A DNA stretch of 64,000 nucleotides from Gemmatimonas phototrophica. Lineage in GTDB: Bacteria; Gemmatimonadota; Gemmatimonadetes; Gemmatimonadales; Gemmatimonadaceae. The stretch covers positions 2,418,001-2,482,000 of the forward strand of contig NZ_CP011454.1 of the NCBI RefSeq assembly GCF_000695095.2. Direction: 5' to 3'. Shown here piece after piece: positions 35,047-43,034 of this stretch (position 1 is the first letter of the stretch; each line of letters opens with the position of its first letter). The notes below the pieces were generated by a model that did no database searches, was not told where the DNA came from, and saw only the letters and a program-made list of their open reading frames with translations. The position numbers and the translations under genes were made by a program.

Positions 35047-35078
35047 CAACGGGCGCGACCCGAAGGTCACGCCCGTTG
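35047..35078 (-). terminator. Intrinsic terminator between the lipoprotein and aspA
   Basis: CAACGGGCG and GACC arms pair with CGCCCGTTG and GGTC (13 bp around one mismatch) over a CGAA loop. The hairpin follows the lipoprotein stop but ends only 19 bases from the aspA start, so aspA expression may depend on it. Confidence 0.65.
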
Positions 35079-35094
35079 TTGCATGGTCAGGTGA

Positions 35095-35889
35095 TCACGG
35101 AAACACGAAGGTGGTATCGATGGATGACGTGAGATGCAAATTGGCCGCGTTTGTTCCGACCAGATTGGTGCGCCACCTCACGAGCGTCAATGACCGCTTC
35201 GGTGGGCCACTCGCCAGGAACTGTGTGAGGAGCCCGCCAGGAATCACCACGGAGCCATCGTCCCGTAGCGCGCAATACACCTGTTCGTTCGCAACGGGGG
35301 ACGTGGCGGGATTCGCGTACCTGAGCTGCAGGATGATCGCGGCCGTTGGATCGTTGGTGCCATTCCACGTGACGGAGAGATTCGCGCCAGCCGCCGGGAT
35401 GGTCAGCGGTCCGAGCGCGAGGGGCTCGGCCAGCTTGATGGACCCCGTGATGGCGGGGAAACTGGTGCCCTCACCCGGTATACTGACCTGCGCTACGTCA
35501 CCTGCGGTGTATAGCAGAGGGGCGTTGTCGGGCGTCGCATAGCGGGCGTCCGTCGCGGAGTAGGGCAACTGCCGGGTTGCACCGGCCACCGTGATCCCAA
35601 TCGACGTACCGGCCGCACGATCACCCCGCGCGCTCTGCACCGTGGTATCCACCGGGGCGAAAATGCATTGATCACTCTGCTGCGTGATGCTGTTTGGCAC
35701 CTGCAGACCGATAGACTCGAAGAAGACCACGGTCGTCGCAGCGCTGGCCTGCGTGGCCGAAGTGCCCTTCGCGAGAAAGTTGACCGCACCGTACTTCTGA
35801 AGGTTCTGCTCAGTTTCCGTAATGCTTGAGCAGCCTGTCAGCGCGCACGCTGCCAAAGCAAGGGCCGGTAGGGTTCGTTGCGTAGTCAT
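35095..35889 (-). CDS. Lipoprotein of unknown function
   Basis: 264 residues. Signal peptide with lipobox LTGC at about residue 20, followed by Ser-Ser. The mature protein is beta-rich with many Thr/Ala/Val and one DQCIF and one VYCAL segment that may form a disulphide. No family recognised. The gene lies 56 bases after an MBL-fold hydrolase and ends at a terminator, so it closes the trxB run. Confidence 0.6.
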   Translation of the reverse strand: MTTQRTLPALALAACALTGCSSITETEQNLQKYGAVNFLAKGTSATQASAATTVVFFESIGLQVPNSITQQSDQCIFAPVDTTVQSARGDRAAGTSIGITVAGATRQLPYSATDARYATPDNAPLLYTAGDVAQVSIPGEGTSFPAITGSIKLAEPLALGPLTIPAAGANLSVTWNGTNDPTAAIILQLRYANPATSPVANEQVYCALRDDGSVVIPGGLLTQFLASGPPKRSLTLVRWRTNLVGTNAANLHLTSSIDTTFVFP

Positions 35890-35945
35890 CTTGTCTGTGC
35901 GCGAGAGGTAACGGCTGAACGGATGCCGCGTATGGGACCGGGACG

Positions 35946-36596
35946 TCAGGCCCCGATTGGCCGTGCGGCGCCACGCAGAAAGGGATTGGACGCCAACTCA
36001 CGCCCGATCGTAGTCATAACACCGTGCCCTGGTAATACCCGAGTCCCCTCTGGAAGGGTGGCCAGGCGCATGAGGGACTGGTGCATGGCTGGCGGGTCGC
36101 AGAGTGGCAGATCAGTGCGCCCGATGGACCCTGCAAAGAGGACATCACCTGAAATGCAGAGTTCATGCCCGATAAATGCCACATGACCGGGAGCGTGCCC
36201 GGGCACGTGCCATACGGCAAAGGAGTAGGCTCCAAGCGTCAGTGTATTCCCCTCGGCCAGCTGGTGCTGGGCCGGGGGCGGGTTTTCGATCTGAATGCCC
36301 CATCGCCCGGCGTTCTCGGCGGCATGCTCGTAAAAGAACTGGTCTGCCGGGTGCATCCAAATGGGTACCGGATTGGCCCGCACGACCCCCGCCAGCCCTC
36401 CCACATGATCAAAGTGGCAATGCGTAAGCCAGACACCGGCCAGCCGACACCCAGTCGCGGCGACCGCGGCGAGCAGCGTTTCCGCCTCATCACCGGGATC
36501 AACCAGCACCGCCTGCTGCGATTCAGGATCGGAGAGCAGCCAGCAGTTCTCCTCAAGCGGTCCGACGGTCAGTTGCTGCACGCGCAAACCGGACAC
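35946..36596 (-). CDS. Metallo-beta-lactamase-fold hydrolase (glyoxalase II-like)
   Basis: 216 residues from GTG 36596. Metal motif THCHFDH (HxHxDH), third His in HVPGHAPGH, Asp in CISGDVLFAGSIGRTDL, and last His in VLPGHG: the full zinc/iron binuclear site of the hydroxyacylglutathione hydrolase (GloB)/YcbL group. Its neighbour trxB, 2 bases upstream, suggests thiol metabolism, but the exact thioester substrate is not known from sequence. Confidence 0.88.
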   Translation of the reverse strand: MSGLRVQQLTVGPLEENCWLLSDPESQQAVLVDPGDEAETLLAAVAATGCRLAGVWLTHCHFDHVGGLAGVVRANPVPIWMHPADQFFYEHAAENAGRWGIQIENPPPAQHQLAEGNTLTLGAYSFAVWHVPGHAPGHVAFIGHELCISGDVLFAGSIGRTDLPLCDPPAMHQSLMRLATLPEGTRVLPGHGVMTTIGRELASNPFLRGAARPIGA

Positions 36597-36598
36597 GT

Positions 36599-37618
36599 TC
36601 AGTCCTGCGCCGTGGCAATGGAGCTTTCACCCGTTTCGAGTACGGGGGCCTCGCCGATGCCGTGATGCGCCAGCCAACGCTCCGCTTCCAGCGCCGCCAT
36701 GCAGCCGGTGCCCGCCGAGGTGATCGCCTGCCGATAATAGTCATCGATGACGTCGCCTGCGGCAAAGACGCCATCCACGTTCGTGGAGGTCCGCCATGGC
36801 GCCACTTTGATGTACCCGAACTCCGACGTGTCCAACTGCCCGCCGAGGAACTTGGTGTTTGGCGTGTGCCCAATGGCCACAAAGAGCCCACCAACTTCCA
36901 GCTGACTGACGGCCCCGGTCACGGTGTCTGCGAGGGAGAGGCCGGTGATGAAATCATCACCCAGCACCTCGGTCACCTGCGAGTTCCAAATCACCCGGAC
37001 CTTGGGATGCTGGAGTACCCGGTTGGCCATGACTTTTGACGCGCGGAAACTGTCGCGGCGATGAATGATGACCACTTCGCTGGCAAACTTGGTGAGATAC
37101 ATCGCTTCTTCCATTGCAGTATCGCCACCGCCCACCACTGCGAGACGCTTGTTACGGAAGAAGGGCATGGCCCCATCACAGACCGCACACGCCGACACGC
37201 CGCCGCCCTGCTGCGCCATGCGAATCTCACTCTCGAGACCGATCCACTTGGCCGCCGCTCCCGTCGCTACGATGATCGTGTGTGCGGTGACGGCAGGCGA
37301 GTAGTTGGGTGTGATGGTGAACGGGCGTTGCGACAGGTCCACCTGCTTGACGAGTTCGGACACCACCCGCGTTCCGTGATGCACCGCCTGCGCCTTCATC
37401 CGTTCCATGAGGTCGGGGCCACTGATGGCCTCGGGGAACCCCGGAAAGTTCTCGATGTCCGTCGTGAGCATGAGCTGGCCACCAGGGAGCTCAGTGCCGA
37501 CCGGCTCACCCTCGAATACCAGCGGGGAGAGATTGGCACGAGCCGCATAGATGGCCGCCGTCCAGGCCGCCGGGCCGGATCCGATGATGACGACGTTTTC
37601 GGAAGTCGAATCAGACAT
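36599..37618 (-). CDS. trxB: Thioredoxin reductase
   Basis: 339 residues from ATG 37618. Reduces thioredoxin with NADPH through FAD. FAD-binding [18 protein letters not shown], the redox CAVCDG motif, NADPH-binding [15 protein letters not shown], and the C-terminal FAD motif [15 protein letters not shown] are all intact. Length fits. It ends 2 bases before the MBL-fold gene. A longer reading of 58 residues exists upstream but has no family sequence. Confidence 0.96.
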   Translation of the reverse strand: MSDSTSENVVIIGSGPAAWTAAIYAARANLSPLVFEGEPVGTELPGGQLMLTTDIENFPGFPEAISGPDLMERMKAQAVHHGTRVVSELVKQVDLSQRPFTITPNYSPAVTAHTIIVATGAAAKWIGLESEIRMAQQGGGVSACAVCDGAMPFFRNKRLAVVGGGDTAMEEAMYLTKFASEVVIIHRRDSFRASKVMANRVLQHPKVRVIWNSQVTEVLGDDFITGLSLADTVTGAVSQLEVGGLFVAIGHTPNTKFLGGQLDTSEFGYIKVAPWRTSTNVDGVFAAGDVIDDYYRQAITSAGTGCMAALEAERWLAHHGIGEAPVLETGESSIATAQD

Positions 37619-37679
37619 GTTCACGATGGGTGAAAGCAAAATGAAGCAGAGCGTTTCGTTGAAACGAAGACGCCGTGTG

Positions 37680-38420
37680 TTATGAAAGTTCGAGGACCCC
37701 AAGCGCACCATGGCAGTGCGAGACCGTACCAACCAGCACGCGACTCGGTCCGTCACTGCCCCACTGTGCCAACTGCTCATCTGCCCGGGCAATGGCGGCA
37801 GCGTCGATCATCCCCACGCCGTAGGTGCGGTGGGTACAATGAAAAATAGCCGTTCCGTGCAGCGTTGGTTCGCGATCCGCCATGCGCCCGATGGCGACCG
37901 GCATGCTCCAGTCGCGGGGGCCACGGGTAGCCGGGCACTTGGCGGGCTCGATACAGTTTACCGGACAGGTCCACGTGGCAAAGCTGACGTAGTGCCGGTT
38001 GTCCGGTGCCGCACGTTCCCAAGGCGTGGGCGGTACGGATGGGAGGGGCACCACCTCCATGCCACGCCCAGGCCACCGAAGACGCGCACGGGCTATCAAC
38101 CAATCGAGGCAGAGGTGCGGCATCAGCGGTGACGGTACCATCGCATCGGCCGCAAGTGCCGGTGCCCCTTCAGCGAGCCAGATGGCGAGATACTCGTCCC
38201 AGGTGGAGACTACCACCCGGACCGGGGCGCCCGTGTAGTGCTGCTGGTCGAGCTGGGTGGCCACTCGACAGTGCGGATCCCGATCGACCACGACGATGTC
38301 CTGGACGGACAACGCCCCACGTTGGGCCGCACGCGTGAGCTGTTGGGTATACCAGCTTCCGTAACAACCTCCGCCAATCACGACGATGCGCCGGAAGGCA
38401 AGCGGTAACGCGGTGCCCAC
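37680..38420 (-). CDS. Unrecognised protein with Rossmann motif and cysteine cluster
   Basis: 246 residues from a GTG directly after the SDR stop codon; an ATG at 38447 overlapping the SDR is an alternative. The N-terminus has a dinucleotide-binding motif [18 protein letters not shown] and DIVVVDRDP, a beta-alpha-beta fold. Near residue 165 lies [12 protein letters not shown] (C-x3-C-x5-C) followed by [10 protein letters not shown]. The C-terminal part has [18 protein letters not shown] and [10 protein letters not shown]. The cysteines and histidines suggest a metal or iron-sulphur site beside a nucleotide site. I do not recognise the family. It lies between an SDR and trxB, which points to redox chemistry. 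Confidence 0.6.
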   Translation of the reverse strand: MGTALPLAFRRIVVIGGGCYGSWYTQQLTRAAQRGALSVQDIVVVDRDPHCRVATQLDQQHYTGAPVRVVVSTWDEYLAIWLAEGAPALAADAMVPSPLMPHLCLDWLIARARLRWPGRGMEVVPLPSVPPTPWERAAPDNRHYVSFATWTCPVNCIEPAKCPATRGPRDWSMPVAIGRMADREPTLHGTAIFHCTHRTYGVGMIDAAAIARADEQLAQWGSDGPSRVLVGTVSHCHGALGVLELS

Positions 38421-38421
38421 G

Positions 38422-39150
38422 TTAGCGACGGAGATGACGTCCACCATCGACCCGGAGCAAGGTGCCTGTGATGTACGGTGCGTCAACGAGATAGTGCACC
38501 GCACCGACCACATCGAGGGGGGTCCCCGTGCGAGCCAATGGCACGTCGCGCAAGAACTTCTCCCGCGCCGCCTCGGTCATGTCTTCGGGGGCGAGCACGA
38601 GTCCCGGCGCGATGGCATTGACGCGAATGCGCGGTGCAAGATGTTCGGCCACCGTCCGCACCAACTGATGCACCGCCGCTTTGGTGACCTGATGCGGGAT
38701 GAGTTGCGGGAACCCGGTTTCATCGGCCAGGTGGTCGGCCATCTGGATGATGCAGCCGCCGTCGTTCAGCGCACGCGCTGCTGCCTGCATCAGAAAGAAC
38801 GGAGCGCGGAGATTGATGGCTTCGGTGCGAGCCCACTCATCGGGCGTAACAGACTCGAAGTCCCGGAACTCCATGACGGACGCGGAACTGACCACCACAT
38901 CAAGGGCATCAAAGGCCGCGACGGCCGCTTGCACGATTCGCGCGGGCGCGGAGGAATCCTGCAAGTCTTCCTGCACGACCAGCACCCGCACGCCATGCGC
39001 CTGCTCCAGCTCTCTTGCCAGTGTCGCCGCGTCATCGGGCGAGTTTCCGTGATGCAGCACGAGGTGATAGCCGCGTTCCGCAAAACTGCGCGCAATCGCG
39101 GCACCGACCCGCCGCGCACTGCCCGTGACGAGTGCCACCCGTCGCAGCAT
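38422..39150 (-). CDS. Short-chain dehydrogenase, pteridine-reductase-like
   Basis: 242 residues. The NADP motif GSARRVGAAIA, with Ser-Ala-Arg-Arg, is typical of pteridine reductases (PTR1/FolM). The segment IIQMADHLAD keeps the Asp found in PTR1 at the usual Ser position. The catalytic YxxxK motif is altered: HQVTK has His where Tyr is expected. C-terminal TGTLLRVDGGRHL is normal. Either the enzyme uses His as acid or it is no longer a reductase. Tightly packed between the PHP gene and the Rossmann/cysteine protein. Confidence 0.8.
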   Translation of the reverse strand: MLRRVALVTGSARRVGAAIARSFAERGYHLVLHHGNSPDDAATLARELEQAHGVRVLVVQEDLQDSSAPARIVQAAVAAFDALDVVVSSASVMEFRDFESVTPDEWARTEAINLRAPFFLMQAAARALNDGGCIIQMADHLADETGFPQLIPHQVTKAAVHQLVRTVAEHLAPRIRVNAIAPGLVLAPEDMTEAAREKFLRDVPLARTGTPLDVVGAVHYLVDAPYITGTLLRVDGGRHLRR

Positions 39151-39153
39151 GGG

Positions 39154-40010
39154 CTACACCACCGCGTCGCGAGCGGCGACTTTTGCATCCTGCCAATCGA
39201 GCCAGACCTTGGGCACCAGCTGCCCACCGAGCTTCCGGGGTCCCTCCTGGGTGCCATGCCAGTCCGATCCTCCACTGGGCAGCAACCCGGCTTTCTCCGT
39301 GTGCTCCACCAGCCGTTGGACCAGATAGGGCGGATGACTGGGATGCAGCACCTCCACCGCATCCATCCCCATATCGGCGAGGCGGGCAATGCGGGTCGGC
39401 GTGGCCGAGTCGCCGGGGTGCGCCCAGACGGCCAGACCGCCAGCCTTATGGACCAGGGCAATCGCATCAGCAACGTCGAACTTGTCCTTGGCCATATAGG
39501 CCGGACGCCCCAGCCGATCCACTTGTCAAACGCTTCGCGAAACTCGCGCACCCATCCGCCCGCCAGCATGGCACGTGCGATGTGCGGACGGCCAACCGCG
39601 CCGTCGCCCGCTTCCTGCATCACCGCCTGCATGGTGATGGGAATGCTATGGGCATTGAGCGTGGCCACAATGCGCTCGGCGCGCGCGACCCGTTGCAGTC
39701 GAAGGTCGGCCAGCGCGTCCCGCATGGCCTCGCGATTGCTGAGATGCAAGCCAAGCAGGTGCAGCTCATCGTCGTCGAAATGCGTACTGAGCTCGACGCC
39801 GGGAACGATGCGCACGCCAAGGCGCTGACCCGCCTCGGCGGCTTCATCGAGTCCGTCCACGGTATCGTGATCGGTGATGGCGATGGCAAACAGTTGTGCA
39901 TCGGCCGCGGCTTGCACCACGGCGGCCGGTGCGAGCGCTCCATCAGAAGCCGTGGAATGCACCTGCAAATCCACGAACGCCGGCGCCGGCGCCGTGGTCT
40001 CTTCGATCAC
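39154..40010 (-). pseudogene. PHP-domain phosphoesterase with a one-base frameshift
   Basis: The start is GTG at 40010, overlapping the 88-residue gene upstream. The N-terminal part reads normally with PHP metal motifs (VDLQVHSTASDG, AIAITDHDTVDG) to FDKWIG near 39513. It then continues in another frame with LGRPAYMAKDKFDVADAI, VWAHPG and GGSDWHG, to a stop at 39154. Adding one base near 39514 restores a 285-residue protein of normal length. The family (YciV/RNase AM) hydrolyses 3',5'-nucleoside bisphosphates or trims 5' ends of RNA. This is either a real inactivating deletion or a sequencing error in a C/G-rich stretch. Confidence 0.85.
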
Positions 40011-40273
40011 GACCGGTAGCCTGCCTCTGGGGAGCGCGCGCCCGGCTGCGACGCGCGGAAGAGGTCGTGCAACTGCGCGTCATCAAGCTGCGCCAGCGAT
40101 TGCTCCCGCGAGCGGGTTCCCATGGGGGAATAGCGCGTGACCCGCACCTCGCGGGCATCACCCTTGCCTGACACAAAAATCAATCCGAATTCGTCTCCCA
40201 CGTATTGTGTGAGGAAACCGGATGGGTACACCTGCCAGTCACGTCCATCAATGCTGATGTGTCGTGTGGGCAT
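40007..40273 (-). CDS. Small conserved-looking protein of unknown function
   Basis: 88 residues from ATG 40273, one base after the next gene upstream and overlapping the PHP gene by 4 bases (GTGA). The sequence starts MPTRHISIDGRDWQVYPSGF, a beta-hairpin-like pattern, and has Arg-rich and Asp/Gln-rich helices after it. No signal or membrane segment. No family recognised, but its tight packing makes a real gene likely. Confidence 0.65.
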   Translation of the reverse strand: MPTRHISIDGRDWQVYPSGFLTQYVGDEFGLIFVSGKGDAREVRVTRYSPMGTRSREQSLAQLDDAQLHDLFRASQPGARSPEAGYRS

Positions 40274-40274
40274 C

Positions 40275-40520
40275 TCAACCTCCCTGAACTTCGTGCCAGC
40301 AGCTGGCAGACATGTCCTGCCCGTGCACGGCGGCGAGTTCAGTCTCGCTGCCGGCCTCGGTGAACTCTATGAAGCGACCACGCTCAGATGCGTGTTCGAA
40401 AACCCAGAAATGCGCGGGCACTGCCGACGCGCGTTGTTTGCGCTGAGGCAGTGCCGCGAAATAGGCCGCGCGTTCCGCGTCGGGGACCTGACGTTCCACA
40501 ATGGTCAGCGCGCGGGCCAT
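40275..40520 (-). CDS. Small protein, possibly of the dimeric alpha/beta barrel type
   Basis: 81 residues from ATG 40520, with GGGAG and AGGAG just upstream. Pattern LTIVERQVPDAERAAYFAAL, then FWVFEHASERGRFIEFTEAG, resembles the beta-alpha-beta layout of small monooxygenase or stress-barrel domains (ABM-like). Too short to be certain. It ends 1 base before the 88-residue gene and starts 13 bases after sucB. Confidence 0.6.
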   Translation of the reverse strand: MARALTIVERQVPDAERAAYFAALPQRKQRASAVPAHFWVFEHASERGRFIEFTEAGSETELAAVHGQDMSASCWHEVQGG

Positions 40521-40533
40521 GCTCCTCGCTCCC

Positions 40534-41877
40534 TCAGAATCCCGTTTCGGGCATGGATTCAAGCGCCTTCTTGAGGTCGGACATAAAACGATCGGCGTCC
40601 GCACCGTCCACGACCTTGTGGTCGAAGGACAGCGAGAAATAGGCGCAGGTACGGATGGCGATGGTGTCCTCACCATCCGGTCCGGTAATGACTTTGGGAC
40701 GCTTCTCAATGGCACCGAGGCACAGAATGGCCGTGGTGCCAACGGGAATGATGGGCGTACCGGTGATGGAGCCAAACGTTCCCGGGTTGGTGATGGTGAA
40801 CGTGGCGTCCTGGACCTCGGTGGGATTGAGCTTCTTGCTGCGGGCGCGTGCGGCGAGGTCATTCACCGTCCGCGTCAGTCCGGTCAGGGACAACTCATCG
40901 GCGCGCTTGACGACGGGAACGATGAGGCCGTTCGGTTCGAGCGCGACGGCAATACCGAGGTTGATCTGCTTGCGATAAATGACGTCAGTACCGGCGACCG
41001 CCGCATTAAGCACCGGATGACGCTTGAGCTGCATGGTGACAGCCTGCAGGATGAACGGCAGGTACGTGAGCTTCTGTCCGGACTGTGCCTCGAAATCCTT
41101 GCGCATCGCCGTGCGAATGCGGGCCACGCGCGTGAGATCGATTTCGAAGAACGTGGTCACGTGTGCCGCGACCTTGCGGGCGAGACTCATGTGATCCGAC
41201 GTCAACCGACGGATCTTGTTCATGGGTTCAACGACATCGCCAGCCCATGGAGTGGGGAGCGGCCCGTGCTGCTCCACCCCGGCGGGGGCGTACATGGACG
41301 CGCCGGCGACTGACGCCGCGGCACCGCCAGCGGGCCGGGCGGCGAGAAATGCCTCGAGATCCTTGCGTGTCACGCGTCCCGCAATGCCGCTTCCGGAGAG
41401 CGCGGAGATCTCCACCCCGTGCTCGGCGGCAATTTTCCGCACGAGCGGCGATGATTTGGAGCGCAGCCGATCTTCGAGGGAGCCCGGGGACGCGGCGGGA
41501 ATGGCGGTGGCGGGAACAGCGGCGGCGACAGCGGCCACGACAGCGGCACGGGGCACGGCAGCGCTTACTGACGCTGATGCGTCCGCACTCGGTGACGCTG
41601 CCGGCTCTGGCGTCGGCGCGGCGGCAGCCGCGGCGGCGTCCGTCTCCAGGCGCGCCACGACGGTGTTTACCGCCACGGTCAGGCCATCACCGACGAGAAT
41701 CTCCATCAGCACGCCAGCCGACGGCGACGGGATTTCCGCATCCACCTTGTCGGTGGAGATCTCGAAAATGGGCTCATCACGTTTCACACTGTCGCCCACT
41801 TTTTTCAACCAGCGCGACACCGTTCCTTCAGCGATGGATTCGCCCATCTGCGGCATGATCACGTCTACACGAGCCAC
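40534..41877 (-). CDS. sucB: Dihydrolipoamide acyltransferase (E2) of a 2-oxoacid dehydrogenase
   Basis: 447 residues. The N-terminal lipoyl domain carries the lipoyl-lysine motif FEISTDKVDAEIPSP at about residue 43. A long Ala/Pro linker follows, then a peripheral-subunit-binding domain near residue 145 (VRKIAAEHGVEISALSGSG) and the catalytic acetyltransferase core ending SFDHKVVDGADADRFMSDLK (the HxxxDG active site). It transfers an acyl group to CoA. The symbol sucB (2-oxoglutarate complex) is a best guess; the sequence does not exclude a branched-chain or pyruvate E2. No E1 or E3 gene is adjacent. Confidence 0.85.
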   Translation of the reverse strand: MARVDVIMPQMGESIAEGTVSRWLKKVGDSVKRDEPIFEISTDKVDAEIPSPSAGVLMEILVGDGLTVAVNTVVARLETDAAAAAAAPTPEPAASPSADASASVSAAVPRAAVVAAVAAAVPATAIPAASPGSLEDRLRSKSSPLVRKIAAEHGVEISALSGSGIAGRVTRKDLEAFLAARPAGGAAASVAGASMYAPAGVEQHGPLPTPWAGDVVEPMNKIRRLTSDHMSLARKVAAHVTTFFEIDLTRVARIRTAMRKDFEAQSGQKLTYLPFILQAVTMQLKRHPVLNAAVAGTDVIYRKQINLGIAVALEPNGLIVPVVKRADELSLTGLTRTVNDLAARARSKKLNPTEVQDATFTITNPGTFGSITGTPIIPVGTTAILCLGAIEKRPKVITGPDGEDTIAIRTCAYFSLSFDHKVVDGADADRFMSDLKKALESMPETGF

Positions 41878-41881
41878 TCGG

Positions 41882-42184
41882 TCATCCTCGATTCGTGGAA
41901 GCTACATCTTCTGCCTGGTCGCGACGCTTGAGGCGCCACAACGCGAGCACCGGCAATGTCAGTGCGCCAAAGGCGGCACCGTAGCCGGCAAACACCCACC
42001 ATTCACACGCAGGCAGGCCAGGCGCAGGAGTGCAACGATTGAAAAAGCCCATCAGCTTGCCGATGCCCACTCCGGACATCGCCCCGCTCACAGCGCCGAT
42101 AAAAAACGTAAAGCATCCAACGCCGATATTCCTCCCCACCCGATCCTCAGTGGGGGGCGTCACGGACTTTCCGGGTCCAGCCAT
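41882..42184 (-). CDS. Small membrane protein of unknown function
   Basis: 100 residues. Two hydrophobic segments: CFTFFIGAVSGAMSGVGIG and WWVFAGYGAAFGALTLPVLALW, separated by a loop with two Cys. The C-terminus is positively charged. It starts 2 bases after the next gene and ends 4 bases before sucB. No family recognised. Confidence 0.6.
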   Translation of the reverse strand: MAGPGKSVTPPTEDRVGRNIGVGCFTFFIGAVSGAMSGVGIGKLMGFFNRCTPAPGLPACEWWVFAGYGAAFGALTLPVLALWRLKRRDQAEDVASTNRG

Positions 42185-42186
42185 GA

Positions 42187-42480
42187 TCAGTAGCCGGCCG
42201 TGATGGAATGACGCGGGTCGGCCGCCCGATGCAAGGCGTTGAAGTATTTCTTCACGTTCTTGTCGATACGACTTTCACCCACTTGATCGGTGTGGACCTC
42301 AACGAAAGTGTAGTGCCCACCTTCCATTTTCACGGAGAGCTTCACGGTACCAAGCGTTCCGCCGAAGGTACGAGAACGCGCATCGGCGCCCCCGCGTGTC
42401 AGGCCGAGGGCGCCGAAGAAACGATCGGCCTGCTCAAGCACCGCGTCGGGCGAGAGCGAACACCGATGAAAATGCCGCAT
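42187..42480 (-). CDS. Small cytosolic protein of unknown function
   Basis: 97 residues from ATG 42480 with GGAG 9 bases upstream. Alternating beta segments (GGTLGTVKLSVKMEGGHYTF) followed by a helix RIDKNVKKYFNALHRAAD. No signal peptide or metal motif. Packed between a lipoprotein gene and the small membrane protein, so probably real. Confidence 0.6.
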   Translation of the reverse strand: MRHFHRCSLSPDAVLEQADRFFGALGLTRGGADARSRTFGGTLGTVKLSVKMEGGHYTFVEVHTDQVGESRIDKNVKKYFNALHRAADPRHSITAGY

Positions 42481-42503
42481 GACAAATGCTCCGTCGGCGC
42501 CCG

Positions 42504-43034
42504 TCAGGGCACCGGCTTGCGAGTGGAGTCCGGGGTCACTGCCGGGGCCTTGGCCGAATCCGAGACGCGGGTGGACGTGGGCGTCTGGATGTTTCCGGGC
42601 TCGTCGGCCGAGAGAATATCCTGCGTCCAGTCCTGCGTTTTCTGCAGGATTTGCACGGAGTCGCGGCGAAACTGAATCGCCATGGCCCACATGCCCGCGG
42701 TGACAAACATCAGGTTACTGCGATAGGTCCCGAGTTCACCGGTCTCCTCAAGCCCATTGGAGACCGTCTTCATGTCCTTGTTGGTCCCGAATATCCGCCC
42801 TTCCCCGCCCTGAATGGGGAGCCCGGTCTTGGTATCGTGCACCAAGACACGCCAGTACACCGGCTCAAGGGCGCGCGTCGGACGGGTCTCGGGAGAGACC
42901 CGGATGGTAAAGTCCTCCGTCCGAAGACGGAGTTCACCGAGCGGCGGTCGTCCAGCATCGCAGCCGGCGAGCAACACGCCGACTGCGACCGCTGCGACCG
43001 CGCGACTGAACCGACGCGCGTGGGTGAGCATCAC
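42504..43034 (-). CDS. Lipoprotein with a possible YtkA/FixH-like beta domain
   Basis: 176 residues. Lipobox LLAGC at about residue 24, so exported and lipidated. The core (residues 35-115) has LRTEDFTIRVSPET, a VYWRVLVHDTKTGLPI and a GMWAMAIQF strand, the style of small Ig-like YtkA domains. The last 40 residues are Pro/Thr-rich. The start overlaps the ino1 stop by 4 bases (ATGA). Function unknown. Confidence 0.6.
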   Translation of the reverse strand: MMLTHARRFSRAVAAVAVGVLLAGCDAGRPPLGELRLRTEDFTIRVSPETRPTRALEPVYWRVLVHDTKTGLPIQGGEGRIFGTNKDMKTVSNGLEETGELGTYRSNLMFVTAGMWAMAIQFRRDSVQILQKTQDWTQDILSADEPGNIQTPTSTRVSDSAKAPAVTPDSTRKPVP

